A stretch of DNA of 60,457 nt, taken from a virus. Below the pieces are notes generated by a model. The model ran no database searches. It was not told the DNA's origin and was given only the letters and a program-made list of their open reading frames with translations. Location: IMG/VR virus record IMGVR_UViG_3300037119_004150, positions 1-60,457 of that record. The stretch is one strand, 5' to 3'. Shown one piece after another: positions 1 to 8,297 of the stretch (positions are counted from its first letter, which is position 1; each line of letters opens with the position of its first letter). The position numbers and the translations under genes were made by a program.

Positions 1-270
1 AATAGAAATAAGGACCCTAATACTACCGAGAGCTTTGGTTGGGACTGGGGCTTTAAGCTCGGTGTCGGTCAATCTATCGTTAGTGCGATAGTTACTACTG
101 CCGAAGGTGCAGTTGTTGTAGAGGATTCGGAGGTTGTTGATGGTCGTTATGTTAATGCCTTGGTATCAGGTGGGTCTTTTGGGGTACGTAACAGTATACT
201 TTGTCATGTGACCCGATCTGATGCATTAACCTTCGAAGATACTATCGTTTTGAGGATCGTGAATAAGTAA
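1..270 (+). CDS. Small Ig-like virion protein, 5'-truncated copy
   Basis: The frame is open from base 1 and corresponds to the full gene at 58572-58850, lacking only its first four codons. The product resembles the small beta-sandwich proteins (GWDW near the start, VSGG in the middle) found among virion genes of many phages. Its TAA overlaps the ATG of the next gene (TAATG), so the two are translationally coupled. It is incomplete only because the window starts inside it. Confidence 0.75.
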   Translation, partial: NRNKDPNTTESFGWDWGFKLGVGQSIVSAIVTTAEGAVVVEDSEVVDGRYVNALVSGGSFGVRNSILCHVTRSDALTFEDTIVLRIVNK

Positions 271-440
271 TGCCTAGCTTACCCGATCTTCAAACCAAAA
301 TTCGTCTTGGCTATCCACTTAATCCGGAAGAGCAAGCCTTCCTTCTGAAAGCTGCCGATCAGTCTGGTGTGGAGAGTGAAAGGAAATGGCAAGGCTGGTC
401 AGAATCCCCTGACTCAGTAGTTGATCAAATTACGGAGTAG
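270..440 (+). CDS. 56-residue protein upstream of terminase
   Basis: ATG overlaps the previous stop. The product is short and soluble with a Pro/Asp/Glu-rich helical look, and ends in an acidic DQITE. It sits 3 bp before the large terminase start and is repeated at 58850-59020 with only two substitutions, which supports real coding. No family recognised; possibly a small packaging accessory. Confidence 0.7.
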   Translation: MPSLPDLQTKIRLGYPLNPEEQAFLLKAADQSGVESERKWQGWSESPDSVVDQITE

Positions 441-443
441 ATA

Positions 444-1829
444 GTGTTAATACCAGGGATGAAGGATGGGGTTCTGAGAAAGGACCTTTACTTCGAGAGT
501 ACCGGGTATCAACCACACCCAGGTCAAGTTAAGGTTCATTACGACGGTCATCGCCACCGAGCTATGTCTAATGGACGACGGTGGGGTAAGACTTTGGTTG
601 GTGGTAAGGAAATTGAGCCTTGTGCCTTTCTTAGGAATAGACTTGGTGATCCACAACGCGGTTGGATAGTAGGTCCTAACTACAGTGACTGTGAGAAAGA
701 ATTTCGCGTTGTCTATGATACCTTCAGAACTTTGGGAATCGACCAGGTTTCTACTAAGTTTTTGAAGAATACTGAGAATGGCAATATGGTTATTGCTACG
801 AACTGGGGGTTCGTTGTTGAGTGTCGATCTGCAGCGCATCCCGAGAGTCTTGTTGGTGAAGGTCTTGACTTCGCTGTTATGGTGGAAGCCGGTAGACTCC
901 ATAGGAAAACCTTCACAGAGTATGTACGGCCTGCTCTTTCGGACAAAAGAGGATGGTCATTAACCTCCGGAGTTCCGGAGATGGCTACTGAGACCTCTTT
1001 ACTCTACTGGGCTTATAAGAGGGGTCTTGAGTGGCAGACTAAGCCATGGCGCAGTTGGCGCATGCCTAGTTGGACAAATACAGTGGTTTTTCCCGGCGGT
1101 CGCAGAGACCCCGAGATTATTGAGGCTGAGGACGACTTAACAGAAGATGAATTCAAACGCCAGTATGGTGGAATGTTCGTTGACCGGGTTGGTCGTGTTA
1201 TGTCTGAATGGGATGATGAGATACATCTCAAGCGGATTAAATACAACCCTAACTGGCCCCTATATGCGGCAGTTGACTATGGGTACACCAACTTCTGGGT
1301 TTGGTTATGGATTCAGGTTGATGAGTTTGATAATGTCTACGTTTTGGGTGAGCACTACATCAAGCAAATGGATACTGAGAGGATTGCTAAGGAGATCTTA
1401 GCACCTCATCCATGGATTAAGAAGTGCGTTGCCTTCTACCCTGATCCCCATAACCCCGATGATACCAATATGCTTTCGAGGCATCTTAAGATCCCTGCTC
1501 GGTCGAATACGGGTGGGGAACTTAAGACTCGAATTGCTATGACAAGGACTAGGTTAAAGCCTAGACCTGAGGGGGCTCCCCTTTCAGAGCAACAAGCTCA
1601 AATCGTATTTGACCGGGATCGCTGTCCTCATCTCTCGTGGGAAATGAGAGAAGGCTATAGGTGGCCCGAGCATAAGAATGAGCTTAAGAATGAAGCTGAA
1701 ATTCCTATGGATAAGGATAACCATGGGCCAGAGGCTCTAGGTCGTTTTATCTATGGTTACTTTACCGCCGCCGGGGCTGTCGAGAGGTCAACCCGTCAAC
1801 GTAAGGCAAAGTTTAGGAGAGTTGCATGA
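444..1829 (+). CDS. terL: Terminase large subunit
   Basis: ATP-driven DNA-packaging motor with a C-terminal nuclease that cuts concatemers. The N-terminal ATPase shows a Walker A GRRWGKT at about residues 44-50. A Walker B-like strand (LDFAVMVEA, about 141-149) keeps Glu148, but the preceding residue is Val rather than the usual Asp. The RNase H-like nuclease follows, with acidic positions in AAVDYGYTN, DPHNPDD and the terminal DKDNHG. Start is GTG, with TTA as second codon. Its stop overlaps the portal ATG (ATGA). 461 residues is normal for the family. The same gene recurs at 59024-60409. Confidence 0.93.
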   Translation: MLIPGMKDGVLRKDLYFESTGYQPHPGQVKVHYDGHRHRAMSNGRRWGKTLVGGKEIEPCAFLRNRLGDPQRGWIVGPNYSDCEKEFRVVYDTFRTLGIDQVSTKFLKNTENGNMVIATNWGFVVECRSAAHPESLVGEGLDFAVMVEAGRLHRKTFTEYVRPALSDKRGWSLTSGVPEMATETSLLYWAYKRGLEWQTKPWRSWRMPSWTNTVVFPGGRRDPEIIEAEDDLTEDEFKRQYGGMFVDRVGRVMSEWDDEIHLKRIKYNPNWPLYAAVDYGYTNFWVWLWIQVDEFDNVYVLGEHYIKQMDTERIAKEILAPHPWIKKCVAFYPDPHNPDDTNMLSRHLKIPARSNTGGELKTRIAMTRTRLKPRPEGAPLSEQQAQIVFDRDRCPHLSWEMREGYRWPEHKNELKNEAEIPMDKDNHGPEALGRFIYGYFTAAGAVERSTRQRKAKFRRVA

Positions 1830-3385
1830 GAGACGCCGGGACGGTGACACCATGGAGCACTATCGTTCCGGTCACGATGGCCGACGAGCCGACTTACGTT
1901 CCTGAGGAGGATCGTGAGCGGATAGTTGCTTATCAGAAGTACAATAGTCTTTATTGGTCTGAGGACAGGGCAGTAGAGATTGTTAGAGACGCAGAAGATG
2001 GAACACCCCTTTATGTTCCTCGTCCTAAGATGATCGTGGATACTACTTCTCACTATCTTCTTAAAGGATTGACAATTGACCTGGAAGATCCAGAAAGCCA
2101 AAGCGAGTTAAATAGGTTTCTCCAAGCCTTCTTAGATAGAGAAGCTTTCTTAGCTAGATTCAATATCGCCAAGCTCAAGGGAGTGGCTCTTGGAGACTGG
2201 ATCTTCCATATTACAGCTGACCCCTTAGCTCCTCCTGAGCGACGAATCTCCCTAAACACAGTCGACCCTGCAGCTTACTTTCCCGAGTATCACCCAGATG
2301 ATCAAGAAACTCGAGTCGGAGTTCGCTTGATGGAGCCCTGGGTCGATCCTGCTGATACCAGTAAGACTTTGGTTAAGGTCCTTTACTATTTCTTCGACTG
2401 GCAAAACCCTGCTGATCGTCGCGTGTGGCGAGAAGAAGCTATTTGGGAGGTTGAGGATTGGTGGAATCAGGCCAAGGCAAAGAGGTATAAGAATCTTTTA
2501 ACCCTCGAACCTCTTGATGAGCGTATCACTGAGATTCCGGTTTATCACTTCAGAAATGCTGAATGGGATGGATTTCTCTTTGGTAACAGTGAATTAAAGG
2601 GTGTTGAGAAAATTTTCCGTGGTATTGACCAGGCTATTTCCGATGAGGAGATTGCTCTTGCCCTGGTTGGGCTTGGTGTCTATGCCACTGATGCTGGTCG
2701 ACCTACTGTTAATGGACGGGAGGTAGATTGGGTAGTTTCTCCAGGAACTGTTCTCGAAGTCCCGGGCGCCACTATGATCAAGCGCTTAGAGGGAATCACC
2801 TCAGTTACGCCTGTGCAAGACCACTTGCGATATCTAGACAGTGCTTTGAAAGAAGCTACTGGTACTTCAGATATTGCTTTGGGCGTGATTGACGCTCAGA
2901 CTGCTGAGTCTGGTATTGCCCTCGCCATTAAGTTTATTCCCACACTTGCCAAGATTGAATACAGGGATCAGTCTGGGTTGGCTAAGCTTACTCAGATGTG
3001 GTATGACCTTACTTCATGGTTCCGAGTATTTGAAAGTGTTGACTTCGGTGATACACTTATTCTTCCTCGGATTGGTGAGAAACTTCCAGTTAACCATGTT
3101 CAGGTCTTCAATGAGTTAAATAACCTCTTCGATCGTAAGATTATCAGCGCTCAGTTCTATAGGGATGAGTGCGAGCGAAGGTTGGGTTATAACTTCCCTG
3201 AAAACATTGCTAAGCAAATCTTGGATGAACAGATTGCCCAGCTTGAGATTATGCAACGTCAGATGCAGATTCAAGCTTCAGTTGCTCCCCCAGATAGCAA
3301 TGGCGATCAACCTAACCAATCAAATAACAAAAACAGAGTCAACGAGTCCAACGGAACAGAATCTGTTCCTGCTCAGGGCTCTTGA
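1826..3385 (+). CDS. Portal protein
   Basis: Dodecameric ring at the capsid vertex through which DNA is packaged. It is 519 residues, directly after the large terminase with an ATGA overlap, the standard order. The mix of alpha/beta wing segments and a helical C-terminus ending in a Gln/Asn-rich tail fits SPP1-gp6-like/HK97-type portals. There is no fused MuF domain. The first 52 bases recur at the right end of the window. Confidence 0.88.
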   Translation: MRDAGTVTPWSTIVPVTMADEPTYVPEEDRERIVAYQKYNSLYWSEDRAVEIVRDAEDGTPLYVPRPKMIVDTTSHYLLKGLTIDLEDPESQSELNRFLQAFLDREAFLARFNIAKLKGVALGDWIFHITADPLAPPERRISLNTVDPAAYFPEYHPDDQETRVGVRLMEPWVDPADTSKTLVKVLYYFFDWQNPADRRVWREEAIWEVEDWWNQAKAKRYKNLLTLEPLDERITEIPVYHFRNAEWDGFLFGNSELKGVEKIFRGIDQAISDEEIALALVGLGVYATDAGRPTVNGREVDWVVSPGTVLEVPGATMIKRLEGITSVTPVQDHLRYLDSALKEATGTSDIALGVIDAQTAESGIALAIKFIPTLAKIEYRDQSGLAKLTQMWYDLTSWFRVFESVDFGDTLILPRIGEKLPVNHVQVFNELNNLFDRKIISAQFYRDECERRLGYNFPENIAKQILDEQIAQLEIMQRQMQIQASVAPPDSNGDQPNQSNNKNRVNESNGTESVPAQGS

Positions 3386-3418
3386 GTGGGCGAGAGGCCC
3401 GGAAAGGTAAAACGCGAG

Positions 3419-4084
3419 ATGCGTCCCATTAAATTGCCCCCTGAACTCCTTCACCTTGGACTTATCATTGGATTCGATGAGGATCCGGATGATGACAAGG
3501 AAAAAGACGAATCCGAAGAGGAAGGGTCAGAAGAGGAGGATAAGGATGGGGGAAACATCGAAGGACTCAAGTCCGCTCTTCGTAAGGAACGAAGTGAGCG
3601 CCGACGCCTCTCAAAGGAGGTTAAGGATCTCGCCAAGTTCCGTCAGGAACGGGAGGATGCTGAGAAGGACGATGTCACCAAGGCCAAGGACCAAGCTACT
3701 TCAGCAGAAGCCAAGGCCCAGAAACTAGCTGCTAAGCTGCGTGATAGTGCACTGGACAATGCGATCATTCAGTTAGCTGGTGGTATGGGTTTTGCTGATG
3801 TGGATGACGCCCTGAGACTTATTGATCGTGCTACTGTTGATATTGACCAAGATGAGGATGATCCTACCGAGGTCAACATTGATAGGGATACGGTTAAGTC
3901 GGCTCTCGAGGCCTTGACTAAGGCTAAGCCTCATTTGCTTAAGAATGAGGAGAAGTCACCTCCCCAGCCAACCGGTTCTCGGTTTAACGGGGGCAATAAG
4001 AAAGTTAATGATAAGGACGCTCAAGACGCGGCACTTCGTGAGAAGTATCCGGCCCTCCGTCGAGGCTCCCCTGTGCAGTCATAG
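3419..4084 (+). CDS. Scaffolding protein (capsid assembly)
   Basis: Internal scaffold for prohead assembly, lost from the mature head. It has a highly acidic N-terminus (runs of D/E at about 20-45), a long Lys/Glu/Arg coiled coil, a middle helical segment and a basic C-terminus, as in gp20/DUF4355-type scaffolds. I start at ATG 3419 because a GGAAAGG box lies about 11 bases upstream. A GTG at 3386, immediately after the portal stop, is in frame but has no ribosome site. Position between portal and capsid supports the call. Confidence 0.82.
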   Translation: MRPIKLPPELLHLGLIIGFDEDPDDDKEKDESEEEGSEEEDKDGGNIEGLKSALRKERSERRRLSKEVKDLAKFRQEREDAEKDDVTKAKDQATSAEAKAQKLAAKLRDSALDNAIIQLAGGMGFADVDDALRLIDRATVDIDQDEDDPTEVNIDRDTVKSALEALTKAKPHLLKNEEKSPPQPTGSRFNGGNKKVNDKDAQDAALREKYPALRRGSPVQS

Positions 4085-4103
4085 ATAAGGAGGAATGGCC
4101 CGT

Positions 4104-4481
4104 ATGGCCAGGTTCGACAAGTATGATCCGGTATCCGGTGGATTCCGAGCGCCCCTCAACGCAGCCTATACTGGTGCTGCCGCTCCAATTGCGGTGGGCA
4201 TCAACTCAAGCGGTCGAGTGGTGGTCGGTGCCGGACAAACCGGCATTGTTGGTGTGGTTTGTTCTCCGCGTGATCACGCGGCTGCTGAACCCATTGACGT
4301 CATGACCAGTGGAGAATTAGTTGAATTCGGTGGTGCTGCTGGCACTGTCTATACAGCTAATACTACTACTGGGGTTATTAGCACTACGGCTAAGTCTGCA
4401 ACTCAACATGTTGTCGGCCACACCGTTGAGGCTGATCGACTTATTGTCCGCACGGCTGTTCTGCCGTGGGTTGGCACCTGA
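4104..4481 (+). CDS. Capsid decoration / head-stabilising protein
   Basis: About 125 residues of small Gly/Ala/Val/Thr beta-protein between scaffold and major capsid, the usual place of lambda gpD-like decoration proteins. The ribosome site AAGGAGG ends at 4093, only one base before the first ATG (4095). The second in-frame ATG, at 4104, has correct spacing and is the probable start. Function is inferred from size, composition and position. Confidence 0.7.
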   Translation: MARFDKYDPVSGGFRAPLNAAYTGAAAPIAVGINSSGRVVVGAGQTGIVGVVCSPRDHAAAEPIDVMTSGELVEFGGAAGTVYTANTTTGVISTTAKSATQHVVGHTVEADRLIVRTAVLPWVGT

Positions 4482-4496
4482 GAAAGGAGGATCACA

Positions 4497-5702
4497 ATGA
4501 TTACAAATGTGCGTGAGCGCCGTTTAAGCATCGCTGACCTTCTGGATCTTCGCCAGCTGAGCGGTGGTAACATCAACGAAGCCCGTCGACTTGAGACCAT
4601 GATTCGTGGTTTTGAAGAGGGCTATAACGAGGTTGAAGACCTCATTACGGAGACCGCTGATGGTTTCCCTCTTAACGGTATGTGGCAGGAGTTCCAGGCG
4701 ACTATTCGTCTTTGGAATGCTCAGCGAGATGCCCTCACTAACCTGCTGACGTTTAATGTTACCACACCCATCGAGGGTGTTCGGTATCCTATTGAGCAGG
4801 ATTTCCAAGAGGCTACGGAGTTTGGCGAGCCGATCGGTATTCGGCTGGGACCAGCCATTCGACACGGGTATCCGTTCAAGTGGTATGACCTCGCCATCCG
4901 TTATACTTGGCAGTTCCTGGCTGATGCCACGTCTGGGCAGCTTACTGCGCTGAACAACACTGCCCTCGAAGCGGATAACCGACTCATGTTCACCAAGATC
5001 ATGGCTCGACTGTTCAGCAATGTTACTGCTACTGCCGATATCGACGGTGATGCCCTCAATGTCTATGGCTTTTACAATGGTGACTCTCAGGTGCCGCCGA
5101 AGTGGAAGACTACGACTTTCTCGAGCGGTCACCAGCATTATCTTGCTAGTGGTGGTGCGACGGTTGTCTCGGGTGACCTTGATGATCTGATTGCCACGGT
5201 TACTGAGCATGGTTACAGTCAGCTCCGAGGTTATCAGTTAGTTCTGCTCGTTAACGCGCAAGAAGCTGATGTCATTCGTACCTTTACTACGGCAGGTGGG
5301 GCTAAGTATAGCTTCATCCCGTCGAACGTTGGTATGGGTGGTATTGTTCTGCCGGCTAACGGTGGTATCATCGGTGCCCCGAATATGACTCAGTTCCCGG
5401 GGCTGGTTACCATTGGTTCGTATGGTCAGGCTATCATCGTTCAGGAAGAGTATATTCCTGCTGGATGGATGGTTCTGATTGCGACTGGTGGTCCAGATAA
5501 CATCGGTAACCCGGTTGGCATCCGTCAGCATGAGACGGCTTCTTTGCAGGGTCTTAAGTTGGTTAAGGGTCGTACACCCGACTATCCGCTTATTGACTCC
5601 TTCTATGTTCATGGCTTTGGTTGCGGTGTTCGACATCGTGGTGCTGGGGCCGTCATGAAGATTACTGCCGGGGCTTATAGCATCCCGACGCAGTACGCTT
5701 AG
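4497..5702 (+). CDS. Major capsid protein
   Basis: Main head subunit, 401 residues, HK97-like fold expected. It has a strong ribosome site (GAAAGGAGG six bases before ATG) and the most regular codon use in the late region, as expected for the most expressed gene. The helical N-terminal segment (about 1-75) could be a scaffold-like delta region. A long hairpin follows the stop, which may set transcript level. Confidence 0.9.
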   Translation: MITNVRERRLSIADLLDLRQLSGGNINEARRLETMIRGFEEGYNEVEDLITETADGFPLNGMWQEFQATIRLWNAQRDALTNLLTFNVTTPIEGVRYPIEQDFQEATEFGEPIGIRLGPAIRHGYPFKWYDLAIRYTWQFLADATSGQLTALNNTALEADNRLMFTKIMARLFSNVTATADIDGDALNVYGFYNGDSQVPPKWKTTTFSSGHQHYLASGGATVVSGDLDDLIATVTEHGYSQLRGYQLVLLVNAQEADVIRTFTTAGGAKYSFIPSNVGMGGIVLPANGGIIGAPNMTQFPGLVTIGSYGQAIIVQEEYIPAGWMVLIATGGPDNIGNPVGIRQHETASLQGLKLVKGRTPDYPLIDSFYVHGFGCGVRHRGAGAVMKITAGAYSIPTQYA

Positions 5703-5708
5703 TTTGAC

Positions 5709-5750
5709 TTGACCGGGTAGACTTATAGCCATGTGGGTCTGCCCGGTCAA
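5709..5750 (+). terminator. 14-bp hairpin after the major capsid gene
   Basis: Arms 5709-5722 and 5737-5750 pair over 14 bp with one G-T wobble around a 14-base loop. No U-run follows, so it is a partial terminator or a 3' mRNA stabiliser rather than a classical intrinsic terminator. Late genes continue after it. Confidence 0.6.
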
Positions 5751-5776
5751 ATCACAATCCTAGAAAGGATAAACAG

Positions 5777-6130
5777 TTGGCACTTGATATTCCCCAAGAG
5801 CGAATTGACGCTGGTGACCTGTCTGAGTATGAGAAGGGCTATCTTCGTGACCGAGGCCGTTGGCCTGTTCAGTCCGATGAGCCTGGTGTTTCTCGAGTGA
5901 CTCCGCTCGAGGAGCAGTCTGTTCCTACTATTGAAGAGCCTGGCGGTGTTCAGGACTCTGAAGAGGGGGAAGAGGATTACGAAGAGGGTTGGAATAACGA
6001 TCAGCGCAGGGCTGAGCTGGCTCGACGGAAGCTTTCTGTCGATGGCACCAAGGCTAATCTCATTGATCGTCTTCGTCGGTCTGACACGGATCAGCTCGAA
6101 GATTCTGACTACTCTACTCTGGAGGACTGA
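5777..6130 (+). CDS. SAP-domain head protein
   Basis: Starts at TTG behind GAAAGGAT. The N-terminal half is acidic and probably disordered. The C-terminal 35 residues (RRAELARRKLS, then KANLIDRL) match the SAP helix-extended-helix, a short DNA-binding motif. Proteins of this kind follow the capsid gene in many actinobacteriophages. It could touch packaged DNA or the connector; exact role unknown. Confidence 0.72.
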   Translation: MALDIPQERIDAGDLSEYEKGYLRDRGRWPVQSDEPGVSRVTPLEEQSVPTIEEPGGVQDSEEGEEDYEEGWNNDQRRAELARRKLSVDGTKANLIDRLRRSDTDQLEDSDYSTLED

Positions 6131-6135
6131 TTACA

Positions 6136-6486
6136 GTGAACCGCTCGCCGCAGGATAGACTTCGTGGGCTGCTCGGGGAAGCTATCCCGGCGGGCGGTTC
6201 CGACACTGATAGTATATTTAGTGATGATGAGATTAATGATCTTCTCGAACAAGGTCGAGAGGTTAATGATGTCCATTATCTACAAGCTGCAGCTTATTAT
6301 GGTTGGCTTGAAAAGATGGCTAACTATGCAAACCTTGTGACGGTTAACGAAGGTAACGCTATGAGAGAGTTGACTGAGCTTCACCGAAATGCTCAGCGCA
6401 TGGTTGATCGTTACATTGGTTATGCTGAGACTCCCTCTCGAGGTCGAGCTCGTATTGGTCGTATCACGAGAGTTAATACTTACTGA
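6136..6486 (+). CDS. Head-tail connector (adaptor)
   Basis: 116 residues, GTG start, mostly helical, placed between capsid and tail genes like the gp6/gp15-type adaptors that seat under the portal. The stop overlaps the next ATG. Assignment rests on size, helical content and gene order. Confidence 0.65.
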   Translation: MNRSPQDRLRGLLGEAIPAGGSDTDSIFSDDEINDLLEQGREVNDVHYLQAAAYYGWLEKMANYANLVTVNEGNAMRELTELHRNAQRMVDRYIGYAETPSRGRARIGRITRVNTY

Positions 6487-6884
6487 TGGGGGCGTATAGT
6501 GAACAACAGGTTAGGGAGCGACTGTTAGGTTCTTTTGTTGATGAAGACCCAGTTGATATTGCTCTTATTCGTCCCGTATATGCGGCTACTGTTGCCGGAG
6601 GCGAAACTCAGGTGGGAACTGTCTTGTTACCCACACAACGATTCTACTTTTACCCATTTAAACGACGATTGACCAGGGAAATAAAGTTTAATCCCCAGTC
6701 GTATGGGGAGGAGAAAGTAGAATACGCAGATTATATTCTTATCTTTTTGCCTGGGGTGGATATCCAAGCAAAAGACTATTTTGACAATGTTGGCGGTAGG
6801 CTTGAGGATGGACGATATTCAGTAGAATTCGTTTCACCAAGACAGTGGGATAGACAGCAGGCGGGCATTCTTTACAGGGGTTGA
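6486..6884 (+). CDS. Head-tail connector (head closure)
   Basis: 132 residues, beta-rich, with a short helical N-terminus. It is the second of two connector-sized genes before an HK97 gp10-like gene, the position of head-closure (gp16-type) proteins. The ATG overlaps the upstream TGA. Confidence 0.62.
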   Translation: MGAYSEQQVRERLLGSFVDEDPVDIALIRPVYAATVAGGETQVGTVLLPTQRFYFYPFKRRLTREIKFNPQSYGEEKVEYADYILIFLPGVDIQAKDYFDNVGGRLEDGRYSVEFVSPRQWDRQQAGILYRG

Positions 6885-6885
6885 T

Positions 6886-7296
6886 ATGGTCCTTAGGAAT
6901 GCCAATGGTAGATTTCGTCGTCGGGGTAGTTTCAGTAATGACTTTTTTAGTGCAGAGAATACTTTATCGGAGGGAATTGCTAACTTCGAGGTAAAGATGT
7001 TTGATGCTTTGCGTGAAGAGGGCGATGAGTTTGCTGAAGAACTTAGAGAATATGCTCGAATGAATGCCCCTTGGGAAGATAGAACCGGGGAGGCTCGAGC
7101 TGGATTAGATACTTCTGTTGAACAAGAAGGCGATTCTTTAGCAGTTAACCTATTCCATACTGTAGACTATGGTATTTGGTTGGAGATTAGATGGGGTGGT
7201 AAATATGCTATCCTTATTCCCACCATTGAGAACATGGGCCCTAAGTTGTTGGAGAGACTAAGACAAAAGATGGATAGGATAACTTTCTATGAATAG
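6886..7296 (+). CDS. HK97 gp10-like head-tail protein
   Basis: 136 residues. A basic N-terminus is followed by a long helix, then the family signature region NAPWEDRTGEARAGL and HTVDYGIWLE, with a final helix. This is the pattern of the HK97-gp10 family, which links connector and tail. It overlaps the next gene by 8 bp. Confidence 0.8.
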   Translation: MVLRNANGRFRRRGSFSNDFFSAENTLSEGIANFEVKMFDALREEGDEFAEELREYARMNAPWEDRTGEARAGLDTSVEQEGDSLAVNLFHTVDYGIWLEIRWGGKYAILIPTIENMGPKLLERLRQKMDRITFYE

Positions 7297-7699
7297 AACT
7301 TGGTTCTACCAGAGAATGGTGAATGATCCTACTCTGAGTGCTTTATTGCCAGGGGGAGTTCATCAAACAACATCAATTGATAGGACTCCGACTCAAAAAC
7401 CTTTCATCATCTATCGTGTTATTGCTCACCGTCCTGATCACCGAGGTGATGACCAAGATATCCTGAGGTCAGAGAATTTTTTAGTCTTTGTTCATGATGT
7501 TCCTGGTGACTATCTTAAGATTGATAATATTCTTCGTCAACTAAAGTTACTCTATATTAATGCTAAAGATGTCAATGCTGGGGTTGGCTGCGTCTCTTGG
7601 CTCGAGGATAGTGAAGACTTTAGGGATGAGGATATGGGAACCATTATGAAGTATGGGCGGTATTCTATTCGATATATCCCTTCGGAGGTGGTATTGTGA
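7289..7699 (+). CDS. Tail terminator protein
   Basis: 136 residues of alpha/beta protein with IIYRVIAHRPDHRGDD, like lambda gpU / DUF3168 tail terminators that cap the tail tube and join it to the head. It is correctly placed after the gp10-like gene and before the tail tube. Confidence 0.72.
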   Translation: MNRTWFYQRMVNDPTLSALLPGGVHQTTSIDRTPTQKPFIIYRVIAHRPDHRGDDQDILRSENFLVFVHDVPGDYLKIDNILRQLKLLYINAKDVNAGVGCVSWLEDSEDFRDEDMGTIMKYGRYSIRYIPSEVVL

Positions 7700-8016
7700 A
7701 AAAGGTTCGTTGGGTGGCTCCTCAGCCTACTTATAGGCGGGAGTTATCCGTTGATGATCTAGTTAGTCTTGGTGCTAAGAGCGCCAAGGAAGACTTAGTC
7801 TTTTCCAGAGAGAATGGCTTCATTCTGGAATTGAATAACGAGGTTAGTGATAGCCTTGTTGACAAGCTTCCCGATGAGTTTGTCTTAGTTGATGATAAAG
7901 AGGCCGAAGCAATCGTGGAAGCTGTCGGATCAGTTGAACCACGTTTAACTCGACTTCAAGAAACAGGTGACGAATCAAGCGATGATGAGCCTGAGGATGA
8001 GTCCAGTAAATCCTAA
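7696..8016 (+). CDS. Hypothetical late protein with acidic tail
   Basis: GTG start with GGAGG seven bases upstream, overlapping the previous TGA. 106 residues: a basic aromatic N-terminus (KKVRWVAPQPTYRREL), an alpha/beta middle and a disordered Glu/Asp/Ser-rich end. No family recognised; conserved position before tail genes suggests a virion or assembly role. Confidence 0.6.
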   Translation: MKKVRWVAPQPTYRRELSVDDLVSLGAKSAKEDLVFSRENGFILELNNEVSDSLVDKLPDEFVLVDDKEAEAIVEAVGSVEPRLTRLQETGDESSDDEPEDESSKS

Positions 8017-8045
8017 ATCAACGAGATATTCTGACTCGATGAATT

Positions 8046-8079
8046 CTGCTTCAAGCAGAACTTGATTCGATAGGGAAGC
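8046..8079 (+). repeat. Intergenic element, copy A
   Basis: A 34-base element in the 71-bp gap before the small zinc gene. The palindrome TTCTGCTTcAAGCAGAA (8044-8060) is followed by ACTTGATT and AGGGA. A similar element lies at 20552-20584, with 27 matching positions. It may be a regulator site or an RNA hairpin shared by late-region gaps. Confidence 0.55.
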
Positions 8080-8087
8080 GTAGGGAC

Positions 8088-8297
8088 ATGAATCTTCATT
8101 GCGGCAACAAACTACATGGAGTGATTCTTGACAACGGTCTCGTCGAGGTCGCCTGTCAGTCTCGCATGTGTGGTAAGGAAGCTGGCAATGTAGTACTTCA
8201 TCGTTTCGACCCCATTACCGGGGAGCTGGTTGATACGAGACGTTTCAAAAAGCCCCCCACACATAAACTGGACAAGGAGGAAAAGAAGGTATGCTGA
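8088..8297 (+). CDS. Small zinc-ribbon-like protein
   Basis: 69 residues with Cys at the start (HCGNKLHG) and a CxxxxCG pair (CQSRMCG), plausibly one zinc site, followed by a basic helix. Such proteins occur before tail genes in several actinobacteriophages. Function unknown. Confidence 0.65.
   Translation: MNLHCGNKLHGVILDNGLVEVACQSRMCGKEAGNVVLHRFDPITGELVDTRRFKKPPTHKLDKEEKKVC

Larger units (their letters stand above)
1..1877. repeat. Left copy of a diverged terminal duplication
   Basis: This stretch matches 58581-60457 at a constant offset of 58,580 bp. It covers a small virion gene, the 56-residue gene, the whole large terminase and the start of the portal gene. The copies differ at many scattered, mostly third-codon positions, with only two amino-acid changes in the 461-residue terminase. 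Real terminal redundancy made by packaging should be identical, so this looks like an assembly that ran once round a circular or permuted genome and into a sibling strain. Confidence 0.93.

Noticed and set aside
8017-8087. A tRNA in the gap before the tail tube
   Set aside because: Has a palindrome and a GATTCGA word but no acceptor or D arm.
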